A stretch of DNA of 64,000 nucleotides from Rhodospirillales bacterium (GCA_018662225.1 JABJGO010000072.1:18540-82539); one strand, 5' to 3'. Counted from the stretch's first letter, positions 27,808 through 37,703 are shown. Program-made: numbers and translations. Notes: generated from the sequence alone by a model not told the origin.

Positions 27808-28842
27808 ATGAAATCCATATTCTTCATCTTTTGCCTGCTCGCAGGTATCACACTCGCTCCGTTCGCCCTGGCCCACGCGGCCGATGTCGTGACGGGGGGC
27901 GAGACCGGGGGCGAGACCGCGGACCATATACCACAGTTTGGTTCCACGCAGGTAACAGGCCCTGTTACATTGCGCGAAGCCATCTATGTGGACCGCGATA
28001 TTATCCAACTGGGCGATATATTCCTCAATACTGGTTCGTTGGCTGACAAAGCTGTGGTTTACGCCCCTGCTCCCGGCGATACGACGACGTATGGTGCCAA
28101 GTGGCTGGCGCGGGTTGCTCGCTACTATGGGCTGGAGTGGCGCCCGGATACGCCCCGCTCGGAATTCCAGGTCGTTCGTGAAAGCCAGGTCATCACCCAT
28201 GAGGAAATCATGGATGCTATTTCTTTTGCATTGCTGGATTATGGCCTGTCCTCTGACATGAAGGCTGAGTTGATATCTCGCGATGTTCGTATCTACCTAC
28301 CCGTTAATGCCATAGCAGAAATCGCCGTGGAGAGTCTTCGGGTAGACGAACGAGCGAACCGGTTCAGCGTTATTATTGCGGCTCCTGCTGGTGATTTGTC
28401 CGCAAAGCGGGTCCAGTTATCGGGGCGCATCTATCAAACCATGGAAGTGCCTTTTACCACCAGAGCCATCCAGTCTGGTGAAGTCATTAGTGAGCGCGAT
28501 ATCGAATGGCGCCGCGTTCGCGTCTCTCGCATCTCGAACGATACCATGACTTCGGCGCGGGATATTTTTGGCAAAACACCGCGACGTAACCTGAAAATTG
28601 GTGACATGATCCGCGCCAGCCAGATCGAAGCGCCGGTTCTTGTGCCGCGCAAAAGTCTGGTCACCGTTCTGCTGGAACACCCCTTCATGACCCTGACCGT
28701 TCAGGGCAGAGCGCTGGAGAGTGGATCCTTAGGCGATGTAATCCGGATCAAGAACAACCATAGTAATGTAATTGTTGATGCTGTCGTCACAGGCTCCGGG
28801 TACGCCGTAGTTCATATTTCATCCCAGATGGCCATGAACTGA
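27808..28842 (+). CDS. flgA: P-ring assembly chaperone FlgA
   Basis: A 344-residue exported protein with a signal peptide MKSIFFIFCLLAGITLAPFALAHAAD. The C-terminal SAF domain is visible: PFTTRAIQSGEVISERDIEWRRVRVSR and TPRRNLKIGDMIRASQIEAPVLVPRKSLVTV. FlgA assists FlgI polymerisation in the periplasm. The ATG at 27808 is preferred to GTG at 27796 because the signal peptide begins there and GGTGGA lies seven bases ahead. Confidence 0.92.
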   Translation: MKSIFFIFCLLAGITLAPFALAHAADVVTGGETGGETADHIPQFGSTQVTGPVTLREAIYVDRDIIQLGDIFLNTGSLADKAVVYAPAPGDTTTYGAKWLARVARYYGLEWRPDTPRSEFQVVRESQVITHEEIMDAISFALLDYGLSSDMKAELISRDVRIYLPVNAIAEIAVESLRVDERANRFSVIIAAPAGDLSAKRVQLSGRIYQTMEVPFTTRAIQSGEVISERDIEWRRVRVSRISNDTMTSARDIFGKTPRRNLKIGDMIRASQIEAPVLVPRKSLVTVLLEHPFMTLTVQGRALESGSLGDVIRIKNNHSNVIVDAVVTGSGYAVVHISSQMAMN

Positions 28843-28897
28843 CCACCACGCCCATAACGAAAACCAAATAACGAAGAACCGATGGGAAACCTGACCA

Positions 28898-29668
28898 ATG
28901 ACCAAGTTAACCTTATTCAGATCACCGGCTGCCAAAGCCATTGTCCTTTCGCTGGGCATGACACAGATCGCCGCCTGCAACACCATGTCTCGCCTATCCG
29001 AGGTTGGTGATGGCCCCGAACTGACCACCATCGAGAACCCCATTGCAGCAGAAAGTTATCAGCCGGTTTCCATGCCCATGCCCGCCCCTCAGGCCGTTGC
29101 TGATAATCCGAACTCTCTGTGGCGCTCGGGCGCAAAGGCATTCTTCAAAGATCATCGCGCCAAGGAAGTGGGCGATATCCTGACGGTGAAGCTGGAACTG
29201 GATGATAGCGCCACATTGTCAAATGTAACCGAGCGTGACCGGTCTGATTCAGAAGATGTGGAAATCACTGACCTTCTTGGATACGAAGATCATTTGAGTG
29301 CAATTCTTCCCAGTAGTATTGATGCGCCCGGCACCATTGCCGATTTTGGCAACACGCATTCCACATCCGGTGACGGTGCTATAACCCGAAGCGAGGCTGT
29401 CGATCTGGAACTGGCCGCGGTGGTCACACAAATCCTGCCCAACGGCAATCTAGTTCTCATGGGTCGTCAGGAAGTCATCGTCAATTCTGAGCTTCGTGAA
29501 CTGATGGTTACCGGCGTCATTCGCACCAGTGATATCGACACAGACAACACGATTGAACATACCAAAATCGCCGAAATGCGCGTCGCCTACGGTGGGCGCG
29601 GATCGCTAAGTCAGCTGCAACAACCGCGCTGGGGTATGCAGGTCTGGGATATCCTGTTCCCGTTCTAA
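28898..29668 (+). CDS. flgH: Flagellar L-ring lipoprotein FlgH
   Basis: A 256-residue outer-membrane L-ring protein. The N-terminus has a lipobox-like MTQIAACNTMSRL, with the lipidated Cys near residue 27. FlgH motifs SLWRSGAKAFFKDHRAKEVGDILTVKLEL and GNLVLMGRQEVIVNSELRELMVTGVIRTSDIDTDNTIEHTKIAEMRVAYGGRG are present. It is the last gene before a strong terminator. Confidence 0.96.
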   Translation: MTKLTLFRSPAAKAIVLSLGMTQIAACNTMSRLSEVGDGPELTTIENPIAAESYQPVSMPMPAPQAVADNPNSLWRSGAKAFFKDHRAKEVGDILTVKLELDDSATLSNVTERDRSDSEDVEITDLLGYEDHLSAILPSSIDAPGTIADFGNTHSTSGDGAITRSEAVDLELAAVVTQILPNGNLVLMGRQEVIVNSELRELMVTGVIRTSDIDTDNTIEHTKIAEMRVAYGGRGSLSQLQQPRWGMQVWDILFPF

Positions 29669-29722
29669 GTTTTAACCATTCCCGTTCTGGGTTCTGGTCA
29701 GCAGAATCTGGTACACCAACTA

Positions 29723-29755
29723 GGCCGGCGCAGAAAGCGTCGGCCTCTTTTTTTG
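29723..29755 (+). terminator. Rho-independent terminator after flgH
   Basis: GGCCGGCGC / GCGTCGGCC stem with one G-T pair and an AGAAA loop, followed by a TCTTTTTTTT tract. Confidence 0.85.
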
Positions 29756-29782
29756 TCTGCATGCGAATCAGGGGCAGTAGAA

Positions 29783-29815
29783 ACAAAAGCGGCGCCAGAT
29801 CATGGCGCCGCTTTC
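29783..29815 (-). terminator. Rho-independent terminator after dksA
   Basis: On the minus strand an AAGCGGCGCCA / TGGCGCCGCTT stem with a short loop is followed by TTGTTTC. It faces the flgH terminator, separating two convergent transcripts. Confidence 0.8.
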
Positions 29816-29840
29816 AAATCCGATGTGTTTATATACCCGA

Positions 29841-30257
29841 TCAATCGTCTCGGTGGGTGCGCTCCATCCGTTCGTGGCGTTCCTGGGCTTCGATGCTCAG
29901 GGTCGCAATGGGACGCGCTTCGAGACGTGAAATCCCGATGGGCTCCTGGGTTTCTTCGCAATACCCATATGACCCTTCGTCGATCCGATGAAGGGCTTCG
30001 TCAATTTTTGAAATCAGCTTACGGGCGCGATCACGGGTCCGCAGTTCCAAAGACCGTTCAGTTTCGATGGAGGCACGATCTGCAATATCAGCTTCAAGAA
30101 TGCCGCCTTCCTGAAGGCTTTGGAGGGTGTCATTTGACTCACCCACCAATTCCGTGCGCCAACGCAACAGCTTCTGGCGAAAGTACTCCTGCATAAAGGA
30201 GCTCATAAATTCCTTGTCGTCTACCGGTGAGTAGTCTGGCGATAGTGTAACAGTCAT
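29841..30257 (-). CDS. dksA: DksA/TraR-type transcription factor
   Basis: A 138-residue DksA-like protein that binds RNA polymerase through its secondary channel. Coiled-coil residues 25-95 are followed by IDEGSYGYCEETQEPIGISRLEARPIATLSIEAQERHE. Of the four zinc-finger cysteine positions only the first (YGYC) is Cys. The degenerate finger is common in alphaproteobacterial DksA and is not by itself a defect. The gene is next to fliX on the same strand. A T-rich region, 30258-30419, separates them and shows no clear signal beyond AT-richness. Confidence 0.88.
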   Translation of the reverse strand: MTVTLSPDYSPVDDKEFMSSFMQEYFRQKLLRWRTELVGESNDTLQSLQEGGILEADIADRASIETERSLELRTRDRARKLISKIDEALHRIDEGSYGYCEETQEPIGISRLEARPIATLSIEAQERHERMERTHRDD

Positions 30258-30419
30258 TTCAATTCTTCTCCCACGTGCATCGCCGGGTTCTTGGTCGATG
30301 GCGCGGCAATATATGGACGACAGCCCACAGTCGCAAGGCTGTTTTTACAAATTATGACAAAAAAGTGAAAGGTAAATACGCTAAACATCTAAAACAAAAG
30401 GCTTTAGTATAACCGTATG

Positions 30420-30860
30420 TCAGATATCCCGCGTCAGTTTAGCGATCTCGACTTCTGAACGAAGCTCAATCTCATCAATTATCTGGGTCAAGGTTGGATC
30501 ATCTGATTCAAGCCGTTGCTGGCGCATTCTTTGGGCCAGCTCTGCCAACCTGTCTTTCGAGATCGTGCCCAGCAAGAGGCCAAGGCGGATTTCCTCTAAC
30601 CGATCCAGCAGATCATCGCCATAATCGATGACCAACCCGCGGGATCGACCATCCGTTGCATCACCAACTTCCTGAACGGACAGAATACCGCCGACAGGGG
30701 CAACGCCAACCACACCGCTGGCACCCTCAGCACCACCGGTGTCAGCCGCTTCACGCAAGGTTTCAGAAAAAGCAGAACCGCTTTCTGATGTCTTGCGGTT
30801 TTTTCGAGTTGCCGTCGGGCCACGCCCAGCGCCAACGTTGCCTACTTTCATATCGGCCAT
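30420..30860 (-). CDS. fliX: Flagellar assembly regulator FliX
   Basis: A 146-residue protein. The central SVQEVGDATDGRSRGLVIDYGDDLLDRLEEIRLGLLLGTIS and the final LTQIIDEIELRSEVEIAKL match FliX, which in Caulobacter couples rod assembly to the sigma-54 activator FlbD. Its N-terminus is basic and low-complexity. Its presence predicts an FlbD-type activator elsewhere. It is transcribed away from the iron operon. Confidence 0.88.
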   Translation of the reverse strand: MADMKVGNVGAGRGPTATRKNRKTSESGSAFSETLREAADTGGAEGASGVVGVAPVGGILSVQEVGDATDGRSRGLVIDYGDDLLDRLEEIRLGLLLGTISKDRLAELAQRMRQQRLESDDPTLTQIIDEIELRSEVEIAKLTRDI

Positions 30861-31058
30861 GACTGTCCAATCTTGCCGCGAATCGAGATCGCGCGACTCC
30901 TGTAATCAAGTGTGCCCAAGCCAGGCAACAAACACCAGTGGTTTCGAGCATTTCATCCGCCCCGCGTCAGGTCAGAATATTTCCGCTATTTTTTTACGGT
31001 TATTTGTTAAGAATCGTTTGCAATTAAATTATGCGCATCCTATATTTGTTTTTAGTTG

Positions 31059-31075
31059 TTGCGAATAATTCGCAA
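31059..31075 (+). promoter_or_regulatory. Palindromic operator candidate upstream of the iron ABC operon
   Basis: TTGCGAATAATTCGCAA is a perfect inverted repeat (TTGCGAA-TAA-TTCGCAA), followed directly by TTGCAATT. It ends 43 bases before the fbpA-like ATG. Length and symmetry fit alphaproteobacterial iron-regulator sites (Fur or Irr type), but the regulator is inferred only from context. The remainder of the 258-base gap is AT-rich. Confidence 0.55.
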
Positions 31076-31118
31076 TTGCAATTAGACTAATTAAAAACTA
31101 CTTTCCAGGATCTCTGAA

Positions 31119-32171
31119 ATGCTGAAGAAAATTCTGATCGGTGCACTCGCCATCATTGGGCTCACAACCGCATTCATTTGGTCCCCCAAAGCCAATGACA
31201 ACGTTGTTAATTTGTATTCCTACCGCCAACCCTTTCTGATCAACCCGTTGCTGGAAGCATTTACCGGTGAAACTGGTATTGACGTAAATGTTGTGTACGT
31301 GAAGAAAGGTATGCTGGAACGCCTGAAAGCAGAAGGCGACAACAGCCCCGCTGACATGGTTCTGACCGCCGATGTCGGCAGGCTCAATGATATGCTGGAA
31401 GCCGACATTCTACAGCCGGTATCCTCTTCTGAAATCGATGCCAACATCCCGGCGCAGTACCGTCATCCAGATGGCATGTGGTTTGGCCTGACGGTCCGTG
31501 GTCGCATTATTTTTGCTTCAAAAGAGCGTACTGATACAGGTGAAGTCCTGTCATACGCGGACCTCGCCAAGCCTTCGCTTAGAGGTCGCATCTGCACACG
31601 GTCAGGCAAGCACATCTATAATGTTTCATTGATTGCATCTGTCATCGCCCACAACGGCGAAGACAATGCGCAAACTTGGTTGTCCGGTGTGCGCGATAAC
31701 CTGGCTCGCAAACCGCAGGGTAACGACCGGGCCCAGGCAAAAGCCATCTTCGAAGGCGAGTGTGACTATGCTATCGCCAACACCTATTACATGGGCAAGA
31801 TGGAAACCAATGAGAAAAAACCTGAGCAAAAGCAATGGGCCGACGCCGTACGGGTTATTTTCCCGGATCAGACTAGCAACGGGACACACGTAAATGTTAG
31901 TGGTGCCGCCGTCACGAAAAGCGCCAAGAATGCGGATAATGCAGCCAGGCTTATCGCTTTTCTGAGCGGAGACCGGGCGCAAAAAATCTATGCTGAGCAG
32001 AACTTTGAATACCCGGTTAAATCAGGCATCGCCCTTCACCCGGTAGTGGCCAGTTGGGGTACATTCAAAGCCGATTCGATTGATTTGGCCGAGGTCGCAA
32101 AATATCGCGCGACAGCGTCACGACTGGTGGATATAACGGCTTATGATTTAGGCCCGCAAAACGGCTCATAG
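31119..32171 (+). CDS. Ferric iron ABC transporter, periplasmic binding protein
   Basis: A 350-residue protein with an N-terminal signal segment (about residues 1-20) and the opening NVVNLYSYRQPFLINPLLEAFTGETGIDVN of the FbpA/FutA family. ANTYYMGKM near residue 222 places the paired tyrosines that bind Fe3+ in this family. GTHVNVSGAAVTKSAKNADNAARLIAFLSG is also typical. It binds Fe3+ in the periplasm for the permease downstream. The ATG has AGGA a few bases upstream. First gene of a three-gene operon. Confidence 0.9.
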   Translation: MLKKILIGALAIIGLTTAFIWSPKANDNVVNLYSYRQPFLINPLLEAFTGETGIDVNVVYVKKGMLERLKAEGDNSPADMVLTADVGRLNDMLEADILQPVSSSEIDANIPAQYRHPDGMWFGLTVRGRIIFASKERTDTGEVLSYADLAKPSLRGRICTRSGKHIYNVSLIASVIAHNGEDNAQTWLSGVRDNLARKPQGNDRAQAKAIFEGECDYAIANTYYMGKMETNEKKPEQKQWADAVRVIFPDQTSNGTHVNVSGAAVTKSAKNADNAARLIAFLSGDRAQKIYAEQNFEYPVKSGIALHPVVASWGTFKADSIDLAEVAKYRATASRLVDITAYDLGPQNGS

Positions 32172-32220
32172 AACCTGATGCATCCGTAGCAATTAGCCAC
32201 TCACTGGGGAGCAGGCTACC

Positions 32221-33912
32221 GTGACACAAACATCTGCATCACCTACTGGTGCCGCAATAAGTACGACAAAGAACCGCTTACGCCTCGATGGCTGGACCAT
32301 CGGGGCGTTTGTCACGGCTGGGTTGATTGCATTACCCATCCTGGCTGTACTGGTCATGGCGCTGGTTCCCAGCGATGATATTTGGGCGCATTTGGCCTCC
32401 ACCGTTTTACCGCATTACATATGGACCACATTGGTTCTCATGTTCGGTGTTGGGGCGGGAACCCTTGTTGTGGGCACGGGAACCGCGTGGCTGGTTACCA
32501 TGTGCGCCTTTCCAGGCAGGCGCATATTTGAGTGGGCATTGGTTCTGCCGCTCGCCGTGCCCGCCTACGTTATTGCTTACGTTTATACGGACGTTCTTGA
32601 GTTCGCCGGACCGGTTCAAGGCCTGTTGCGAGACATGTTTGGTTGGCACAACAGGCAAGATTACTGGTTTCCGGAAATTCGATCCCTGGGCGGTGCCATT
32701 ACCATGATGACCCTGGTGCTGTATCCCTATGTATACCTTCTGGCTCGGGCGGCATTTCTGGAGCAATCGGTGTGTGTACTGGACGTAAGCCGCACCTTGG
32801 GCAAGACCCCGTGGCAATGCTTCAGATTAGTTGCCCTGCCTCTGGCGCGACCGGCTGTCGTGGCTGGCGTATCGCTGGTCATGATGGAAACGCTGAACGA
32901 TTTCGGGACCGTGAATTACTTTGCCGTAGCGACGTTTACAGCCGGCATTTATGATGTGTGGCTAAACATGAATTCCATCAGCGGTGCGGCTCAACTGGCC
33001 AGCGTTATGCTGATGTTTGTGATTGCCCTTATCGCCCTGGAACGGACAGCCCGCAAAAACAAACGATACCATCATACCGGCACCAAATATTCGACCCTGC
33101 CCACGCTTAGACTAAGCGGCCCAAAACAGGTTTTGGCCAGCGTGCTCTGTACGGCACCGATCCTGCTGGGCTTTGTCGTTCCGGCCTGGGTTTTGGGGCG
33201 TTACTCGTTGCAGTTCTACGATATTACGCTGCAAAGTAATTTCATCGACTACGTTTTGAACAGCATCGGATTGGCAACGTTCAGCGCCATTTTGGCAGTG
33301 ATATTGGGCCTGTTTCTGGCTTATGCCATTCGGCTTCAAGGCTCGGCCAGTCTGCGCATGGTGGCCCGATTTGCCAGCATTGGCTATGCGGTACCAGGGG
33401 CGGTTCTGGCCATTGGTGTCATTCTGCCGCTAACCCGGTTTGAAAATTCCGTTGACGCCTTGAGCCGCGATTGGCTCGGCATCCCGCTCGGACTTTTCAT
33501 CAGCGGCACCGTAGGTGCCTTGGTCATCGGATACATCGTTCGCTTCCTGGCATTGTCATACGGTGCAGTCGAGGCCAGTCTGGCCAAGGTAACACCAAGC
33601 ATGGACGGCGCTTCACGTACACTGGGTCACGGCCCCGGACGTACTTTGTTCAAAGTGCACCTGCCCATGATGCGGACCAGTATTCTAACCGCCGCAATAC
33701 TGGTGTTTGTGGATGTCATGAAAGAGTTGCCCATGACCATGATGTTGCGACCTTTCAATTTCGAGACGCTGGCAACCTATGTGCACCAATACGCCTCTGA
33801 TGAACTGCTTGAAGAATGTGCCCTCGGCGCGCTATCCATCGTTATCGCTGGCATATTGCCGGTCATCATCCTCAGCCGAGCCATCGCCCGCTCCCGCCCC
33901 GGTCAAAAATAG
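32221..33912 (+). CDS. Ferric iron ABC transporter, fused permease
   Basis: A 563-residue inner-membrane protein with two homologous halves, each with about six helices. Each half has an EAA-type loop (DVSRTLGKTPWQCFRLVALPLARPA and MDGASRTLGHGPGRTLFKVHLPMMR). This is the FbpB/SfuB arrangement for Fe3+ import. The start is GTG at 32221. The gap from the binding protein is 49 bases, and the ATPase follows 18 bases later. Confidence 0.92.
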   Translation: MTQTSASPTGAAISTTKNRLRLDGWTIGAFVTAGLIALPILAVLVMALVPSDDIWAHLASTVLPHYIWTTLVLMFGVGAGTLVVGTGTAWLVTMCAFPGRRIFEWALVLPLAVPAYVIAYVYTDVLEFAGPVQGLLRDMFGWHNRQDYWFPEIRSLGGAITMMTLVLYPYVYLLARAAFLEQSVCVLDVSRTLGKTPWQCFRLVALPLARPAVVAGVSLVMMETLNDFGTVNYFAVATFTAGIYDVWLNMNSISGAAQLASVMLMFVIALIALERTARKNKRYHHTGTKYSTLPTLRLSGPKQVLASVLCTAPILLGFVVPAWVLGRYSLQFYDITLQSNFIDYVLNSIGLATFSAILAVILGLFLAYAIRLQGSASLRMVARFASIGYAVPGAVLAIGVILPLTRFENSVDALSRDWLGIPLGLFISGTVGALVIGYIVRFLALSYGAVEASLAKVTPSMDGASRTLGHGPGRTLFKVHLPMMRTSILTAAILVFVDVMKELPMTMMLRPFNFETLATYVHQYASDELLEECALGALSIVIAGILPVIILSRAIARSRPGQK

Positions 33913-33930
33913 GCAACAGAAAGAAGAACC

Positions 33931-34989
33931 ATGAGCGGCCTTTCCATGAAAAACATATCCCACGCGTTCAGCAACCGATCGGTGTTGAACGATGTGTCGA
34001 TTGATGTGGAATCGGGCAAGGTCGCATGTTTGTTGGGCCCATCGGGGTGTGGCAAAACCACCTTGCTGCGTATTGCCGCCGGGCTTGAGCCTCTGCAAGC
34101 CGGTGAAGTCACCGTCGGCGACCGACTGCTTGCCCAGGCCGGCAAACTGGATACACCACCTGAGGACCGCAATATTGGCCTCATGTTTCAGGACTATGCC
34201 CTGTTTCCCCATCTGGACGTGGAATCCAATATTGCCTTCGGCGTGGACCCGGGCATGTCAGAACGGCGGCAATGGATTTCGGGTGCGCTGGATCGTATGA
34301 GCTTATCCGGTTACGCAACGCGTTATCCGCACGAGCTTTCTGGTGGTCAGCAACAACGTGTTGCCCTGTTGCGCGCATTGGCACCGGACCCCAGCATCTT
34401 GTTGCTGGATGAACCTTTTTCCGGTCTGGACGTAACGCTGCGTGCACAGGTCCGCGAACAAACGCTGGAACTGTTACGCGAAACCGGACGTACCGCGTTG
34501 ATGGTTACCCACGACCCGGAAGAAGCTATGTTCATGTCCGATACCTTGCTGGTCATGAATGAAGGGCGCCTGGTGCAAAGCGGGCACCCCGTCGATGTGT
34601 ACCGCCACCCCGTCAATACGTTCGTGGCAAATCTGTTTGGTGATACAAATGCCCTGCGCGGGCAGTGTGTCGAAGCCGGTAGAGTGGAGACACCGTTCGG
34701 CACATTTGCCGCCAAGGGCGTTACGGCAGGAACAACGGTAGATGTCATCATTCGCGCAGAAGGATTCCGCGCGCTGACAGATGGCGATACGGCATCAAAC
34801 ACAGCCACGGTCCAGGTGACCACGGCATATCCTATTGGACGATCTTCCCATCTGCGGCTGGTGCTGGAGAAAGGCCATGGCGCCCCACTGCATGCCCGCT
34901 TCCCCGGCGTGTTCATCCCGGCACCAGGCTCTGAGCTGCAAATCGCCGTTGATCCCGATCAGGTGTTCATCTTTCCGACCAATGCCTGA
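33931..34989 (+). CDS. Ferric iron ABC transporter, ATP-binding protein
   Basis: A 352-residue ATPase of the FbpC type. Walker A GPSGCGKTT is near residues 36-44, the Q-loop in GLMFQDYALFPHLD, the signature LSGGQQQRVALLRAL near residue 135, Walker B ILLLDEPFSGLD, and the H-loop MVTHDPEEAM. The C-terminal TOBE-like domain (residues ~240-350) follows. It is the last gene of the iron operon. Confidence 0.94.
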   Translation: MSGLSMKNISHAFSNRSVLNDVSIDVESGKVACLLGPSGCGKTTLLRIAAGLEPLQAGEVTVGDRLLAQAGKLDTPPEDRNIGLMFQDYALFPHLDVESNIAFGVDPGMSERRQWISGALDRMSLSGYATRYPHELSGGQQQRVALLRALAPDPSILLLDEPFSGLDVTLRAQVREQTLELLRETGRTALMVTHDPEEAMFMSDTLLVMNEGRLVQSGHPVDVYRHPVNTFVANLFGDTNALRGQCVEAGRVETPFGTFAAKGVTAGTTVDVIIRAEGFRALTDGDTASNTATVQVTTAYPIGRSSHLRLVLEKGHGAPLHARFPGVFIPAPGSELQIAVDPDQVFIFPTNA

Positions 34990-35113
34990 CTTAGCATTAA
35001 CTGACCCGGCAATTTTTTCTCCCCAGAAAGGCAATCTTTCCTGTTGTTCTGATTAAAATTCACACGCCTTAAAATTAAATCATATAAAACAATAACTTAA
35101 GTTCCTATATTTC

Positions 35114-35129
35114 TGGCATCCATCTTGCA
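35114..35129 (+). promoter_or_regulatory. Sigma-54 promoter of flgE1
   Basis: TGGCATCCATCTTGCA is TGGCAT-N5-TTGCA, a full -24/-12 match. It lies 83 bases before the flgE1 ATG, within a 222-base gap that shows no other gene. Confidence 0.75.
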
Positions 35130-35211
35130 ATTCAAGTAGTGGCGCAATGTGCGTCGCGTATGAATTTACGGCGTAACAAACAGAGTTACTGCCGAAGTTG
35201 GAGCCATTGTT

Positions 35212-37527
35212 ATGACCCTTAGTGCATTTACGATCAGCACCCTTGGTATGCGGGCACAGGCGACTGGCCTGAATGTGATCGGCACCAACGTTTCCAACCT
35301 TCAGACCGGCGGCTATAAACGGGCCGATGCCCATTTTCAGACCATGGTTAGTGAAACCATGTTTGAGCAGTCTGACACCGGCGGCGTGCGACCGAAGATA
35401 CTACAACGAAATTCCGTGCAGGGTACCCTGCTACCCACGGGTAGCGCCATGGATCTCGCCATCATTGGCGACGGATTCTACGTAACCCGTGCCACATTTG
35501 ATTCCAGTGGCGAGTTGCTCTACACCCGTGACGGGGCGTTTGAGAAAAGCGTTCTGAACCCCATTACAACCACAGACCCCAACACCGGCGACATCATCAA
35601 CACAAAAGATGCGTGGTTGGTTGATAAGAACGGCAATTATGTACTGGGATTTGCTGTCAATGCGGATGGCACCTTCCCGACGAGTGGTACGCCTGCACCC
35701 ATGCGCGTTGACCAAAATGCCTTTATTGATCTGGGAACCGCTTCAACAAGTGCTGAGCTTGGGCTCAATCTGGACTCAAATGCCGATGTGGTAAATTACC
35801 CGCACGTGACGGCTGTATCGAATTATGACAATGCCGGTCTTCGCCCCGATGGCATGGAGGTTCTCACCATCGACTTTGTTGATTCCAATGGCGATCGACA
35901 GGAAGCACGACTGAATTTCACAAAAACAGCCAGTAATATCTGGGATATGTCGGCCACATACGAAGGCAGCGGCACAGCCCAGATCAATACCATAACAGTG
36001 GATGGTGTTGTTGATATAGGTGACACTTACGATGTAACGGTCAATGGGCAAACCGCGTCCTACACGGTGGCCACCGGCGACACGCAAGCCGACATCGTTT
36101 CCGGCTTGATTGCGGCCCTGAACGCTGACCCGTTGGTCGCCGCCGATGTAACCGCCTCCACGGGAACAGATGCGGGAACGCTGTTTCTCACATCGACCGC
36201 TGTGAACACGGTCTTTACATCAACGGCCAGTTCCACAAATGGACCAAACATTGCCCAGGTTTCATCCGTGGCCCTGACTGGCGCGTTGGAAGTTGGTGAC
36301 GTATACAACCTGAACATTGGTGGTACGTCGTTCAGCCGAACCGTGGTCGGCTCAGATACAACTCTCAATGATGTGGCAGCAAGTATGATTGCCACCATCA
36401 ATGCAACCCCGGCACTGAATGCGCAAGTTACCGCGTCTGCGGGCGGTGCAGGGGAAATTGTCTTAACAGCGGTCACCGCCGGCTCGATTGTGACTGTTTC
36501 ACCATCTGTAACCGATCGCGGTCAAACAGATGTGTTGACCCTGACGGGCACATTGGAGGCCGGTGATATCTATACAGCAACAGTGGATGGCACACCCGTT
36601 TCCTACACGGTGGCCGGTGGCGATACACTTGCAATCGTCCGTGATGGCTTGGCCGCCGCCATTAATGCCAATGGCACCACCAATCTGGTGGTCAATGCCG
36701 AGGCGGGGGCCACACCGGGGGAATTGGTTCTGTACACCACAACGCCCGGCAACACGTTCACGGCAACCGGGAGCACCACAAATGGTGGTCTGAATCCCGA
36801 TAATGCAATTACCGCGATCACGGCGCCTAACGGTCTGGCCAGTGCGATGGCGTCAACAACAACCACCGCAGCGCTCACCACGACAGCGGACAACACAGCC
36901 ACGTCCACCATCCGTGTGGCAGCGCAGGCCACCCTTCAGTCGACACCAGTGACCACACTGACATTTTCCGGGGATGGTGAAGTTGTTCAGGAATCCTTGA
37001 TCACACCCGGCACCTTTACGGAACCCGATCCCGTTACGTTGAACTTCAGCTTCCCGGCCACCTCGACCGATCCGGTGGGGACGGCAACGTTTGATCTGGA
37101 CGTCACGGGCCTCAGCCAGTTTGCAACGGGGTTCCTGTTCCAGCGATACTCGGAAGATGGTTTTGAAGCAGCCTCAATGAACGATATCGGCTTCGATGAG
37201 ATCGGGCGTGTTATCGGGCACTTCGATAACGGGCGTTCCAAAGAGCTTTACCAAATTCCACTGGCAAAGTTCGCCAATCCAGATGCTCTGGAAACGCACA
37301 ACGGGATGACATTTACGGAAACGACAGAGTCCGGCACAGCGACCATTGAGCCTGTAAACATCAGTGAAATCGCCAATTTTGCAACGTATACGCGGGAAAT
37401 TTCTAACGTTTCAGTGGTGGACGAGTTCACCGCTATGATTCAAACCCAGCAAGCATACAATTCATCCGCAACGGCGTTTAAGACCGCCGACGAAATGTAT
37501 CAACTTGTTGCTCAATTGAAACGCTAA
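35212..37527 (+). CDS. Flagellar hook-type protein FlgE1 with inserted repeat modules
   Basis: A 771-residue axial protein. The N-terminus (TLSAFTISTLGMRAQATGLNVIGTNVSNLQTGGYKR) and C-terminus (SVVDEFTAMIQTQQAYNSSATAFKTADEMYQLVAQLKR) are hook-type. Between them lie three copies of a ~90-residue module near residues 257-345, 351-436 and 441-525. Each has a GD-x-Y-x-x-x-(V/I)-x-G start, a D-(I/V)-(V/A) helix and a G-(E/T)-(L/I)-x-L end. These modules also occur in FlgL. A second hook gene lies near flgD, so this may be a specialised hook or hook-associated protein. Confidence 0.85.
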   Translation: MTLSAFTISTLGMRAQATGLNVIGTNVSNLQTGGYKRADAHFQTMVSETMFEQSDTGGVRPKILQRNSVQGTLLPTGSAMDLAIIGDGFYVTRATFDSSGELLYTRDGAFEKSVLNPITTTDPNTGDIINTKDAWLVDKNGNYVLGFAVNADGTFPTSGTPAPMRVDQNAFIDLGTASTSAELGLNLDSNADVVNYPHVTAVSNYDNAGLRPDGMEVLTIDFVDSNGDRQEARLNFTKTASNIWDMSATYEGSGTAQINTITVDGVVDIGDTYDVTVNGQTASYTVATGDTQADIVSGLIAALNADPLVAADVTASTGTDAGTLFLTSTAVNTVFTSTASSTNGPNIAQVSSVALTGALEVGDVYNLNIGGTSFSRTVVGSDTTLNDVAASMIATINATPALNAQVTASAGGAGEIVLTAVTAGSIVTVSPSVTDRGQTDVLTLTGTLEAGDIYTATVDGTPVSYTVAGGDTLAIVRDGLAAAINANGTTNLVVNAEAGATPGELVLYTTTPGNTFTATGSTTNGGLNPDNAITAITAPNGLASAMASTTTTAALTTTADNTATSTIRVAAQATLQSTPVTTLTFSGDGEVVQESLITPGTFTEPDPVTLNFSFPATSTDPVGTATFDLDVTGLSQFATGFLFQRYSEDGFEAASMNDIGFDEIGRVIGHFDNGRSKELYQIPLAKFANPDALETHNGMTFTETTESGTATIEPVNISEIANFATYTREISNVSVVDEFTAMIQTQQAYNSSATAFKTADEMYQLVAQLKR

Positions 37528-37687
37528 CGCGCGCATGGGCTGATCTGGATCATCTCCAGGTCCCGAAAATATAACCCACCCGGCAACATTTTCCGCCCAC
37601 CCAGCAGCGATTACCACGCCACCAGCAAATACACGCTGAACTATTAAATTATTCGTTTAATAACAACGCCTTATCATATCCAAAAGT

Positions 37688-37703
37688 TGGCATGATATTC
37701 GCA
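37688..37703 (+). promoter_or_regulatory. Sigma-54 promoter candidate upstream of flgI
   Basis: TGGCATGATATTCGCA is TGGCAT-N5-TCGC, one mismatch from the -12 TTGC. It lies 62 bases before the preferred flgI ATG and precedes the run flgI-flgJ-flgN-flgK-flgL. Nothing else stands out in 37528-37765. Confidence 0.6.

Noticed and set aside
29841..30257. Loss of zinc cysteines in DksA as a defect
   Set aside because: The degenerate finger with a single Cys is common in alphaproteobacterial DksA, so it is not unusual.
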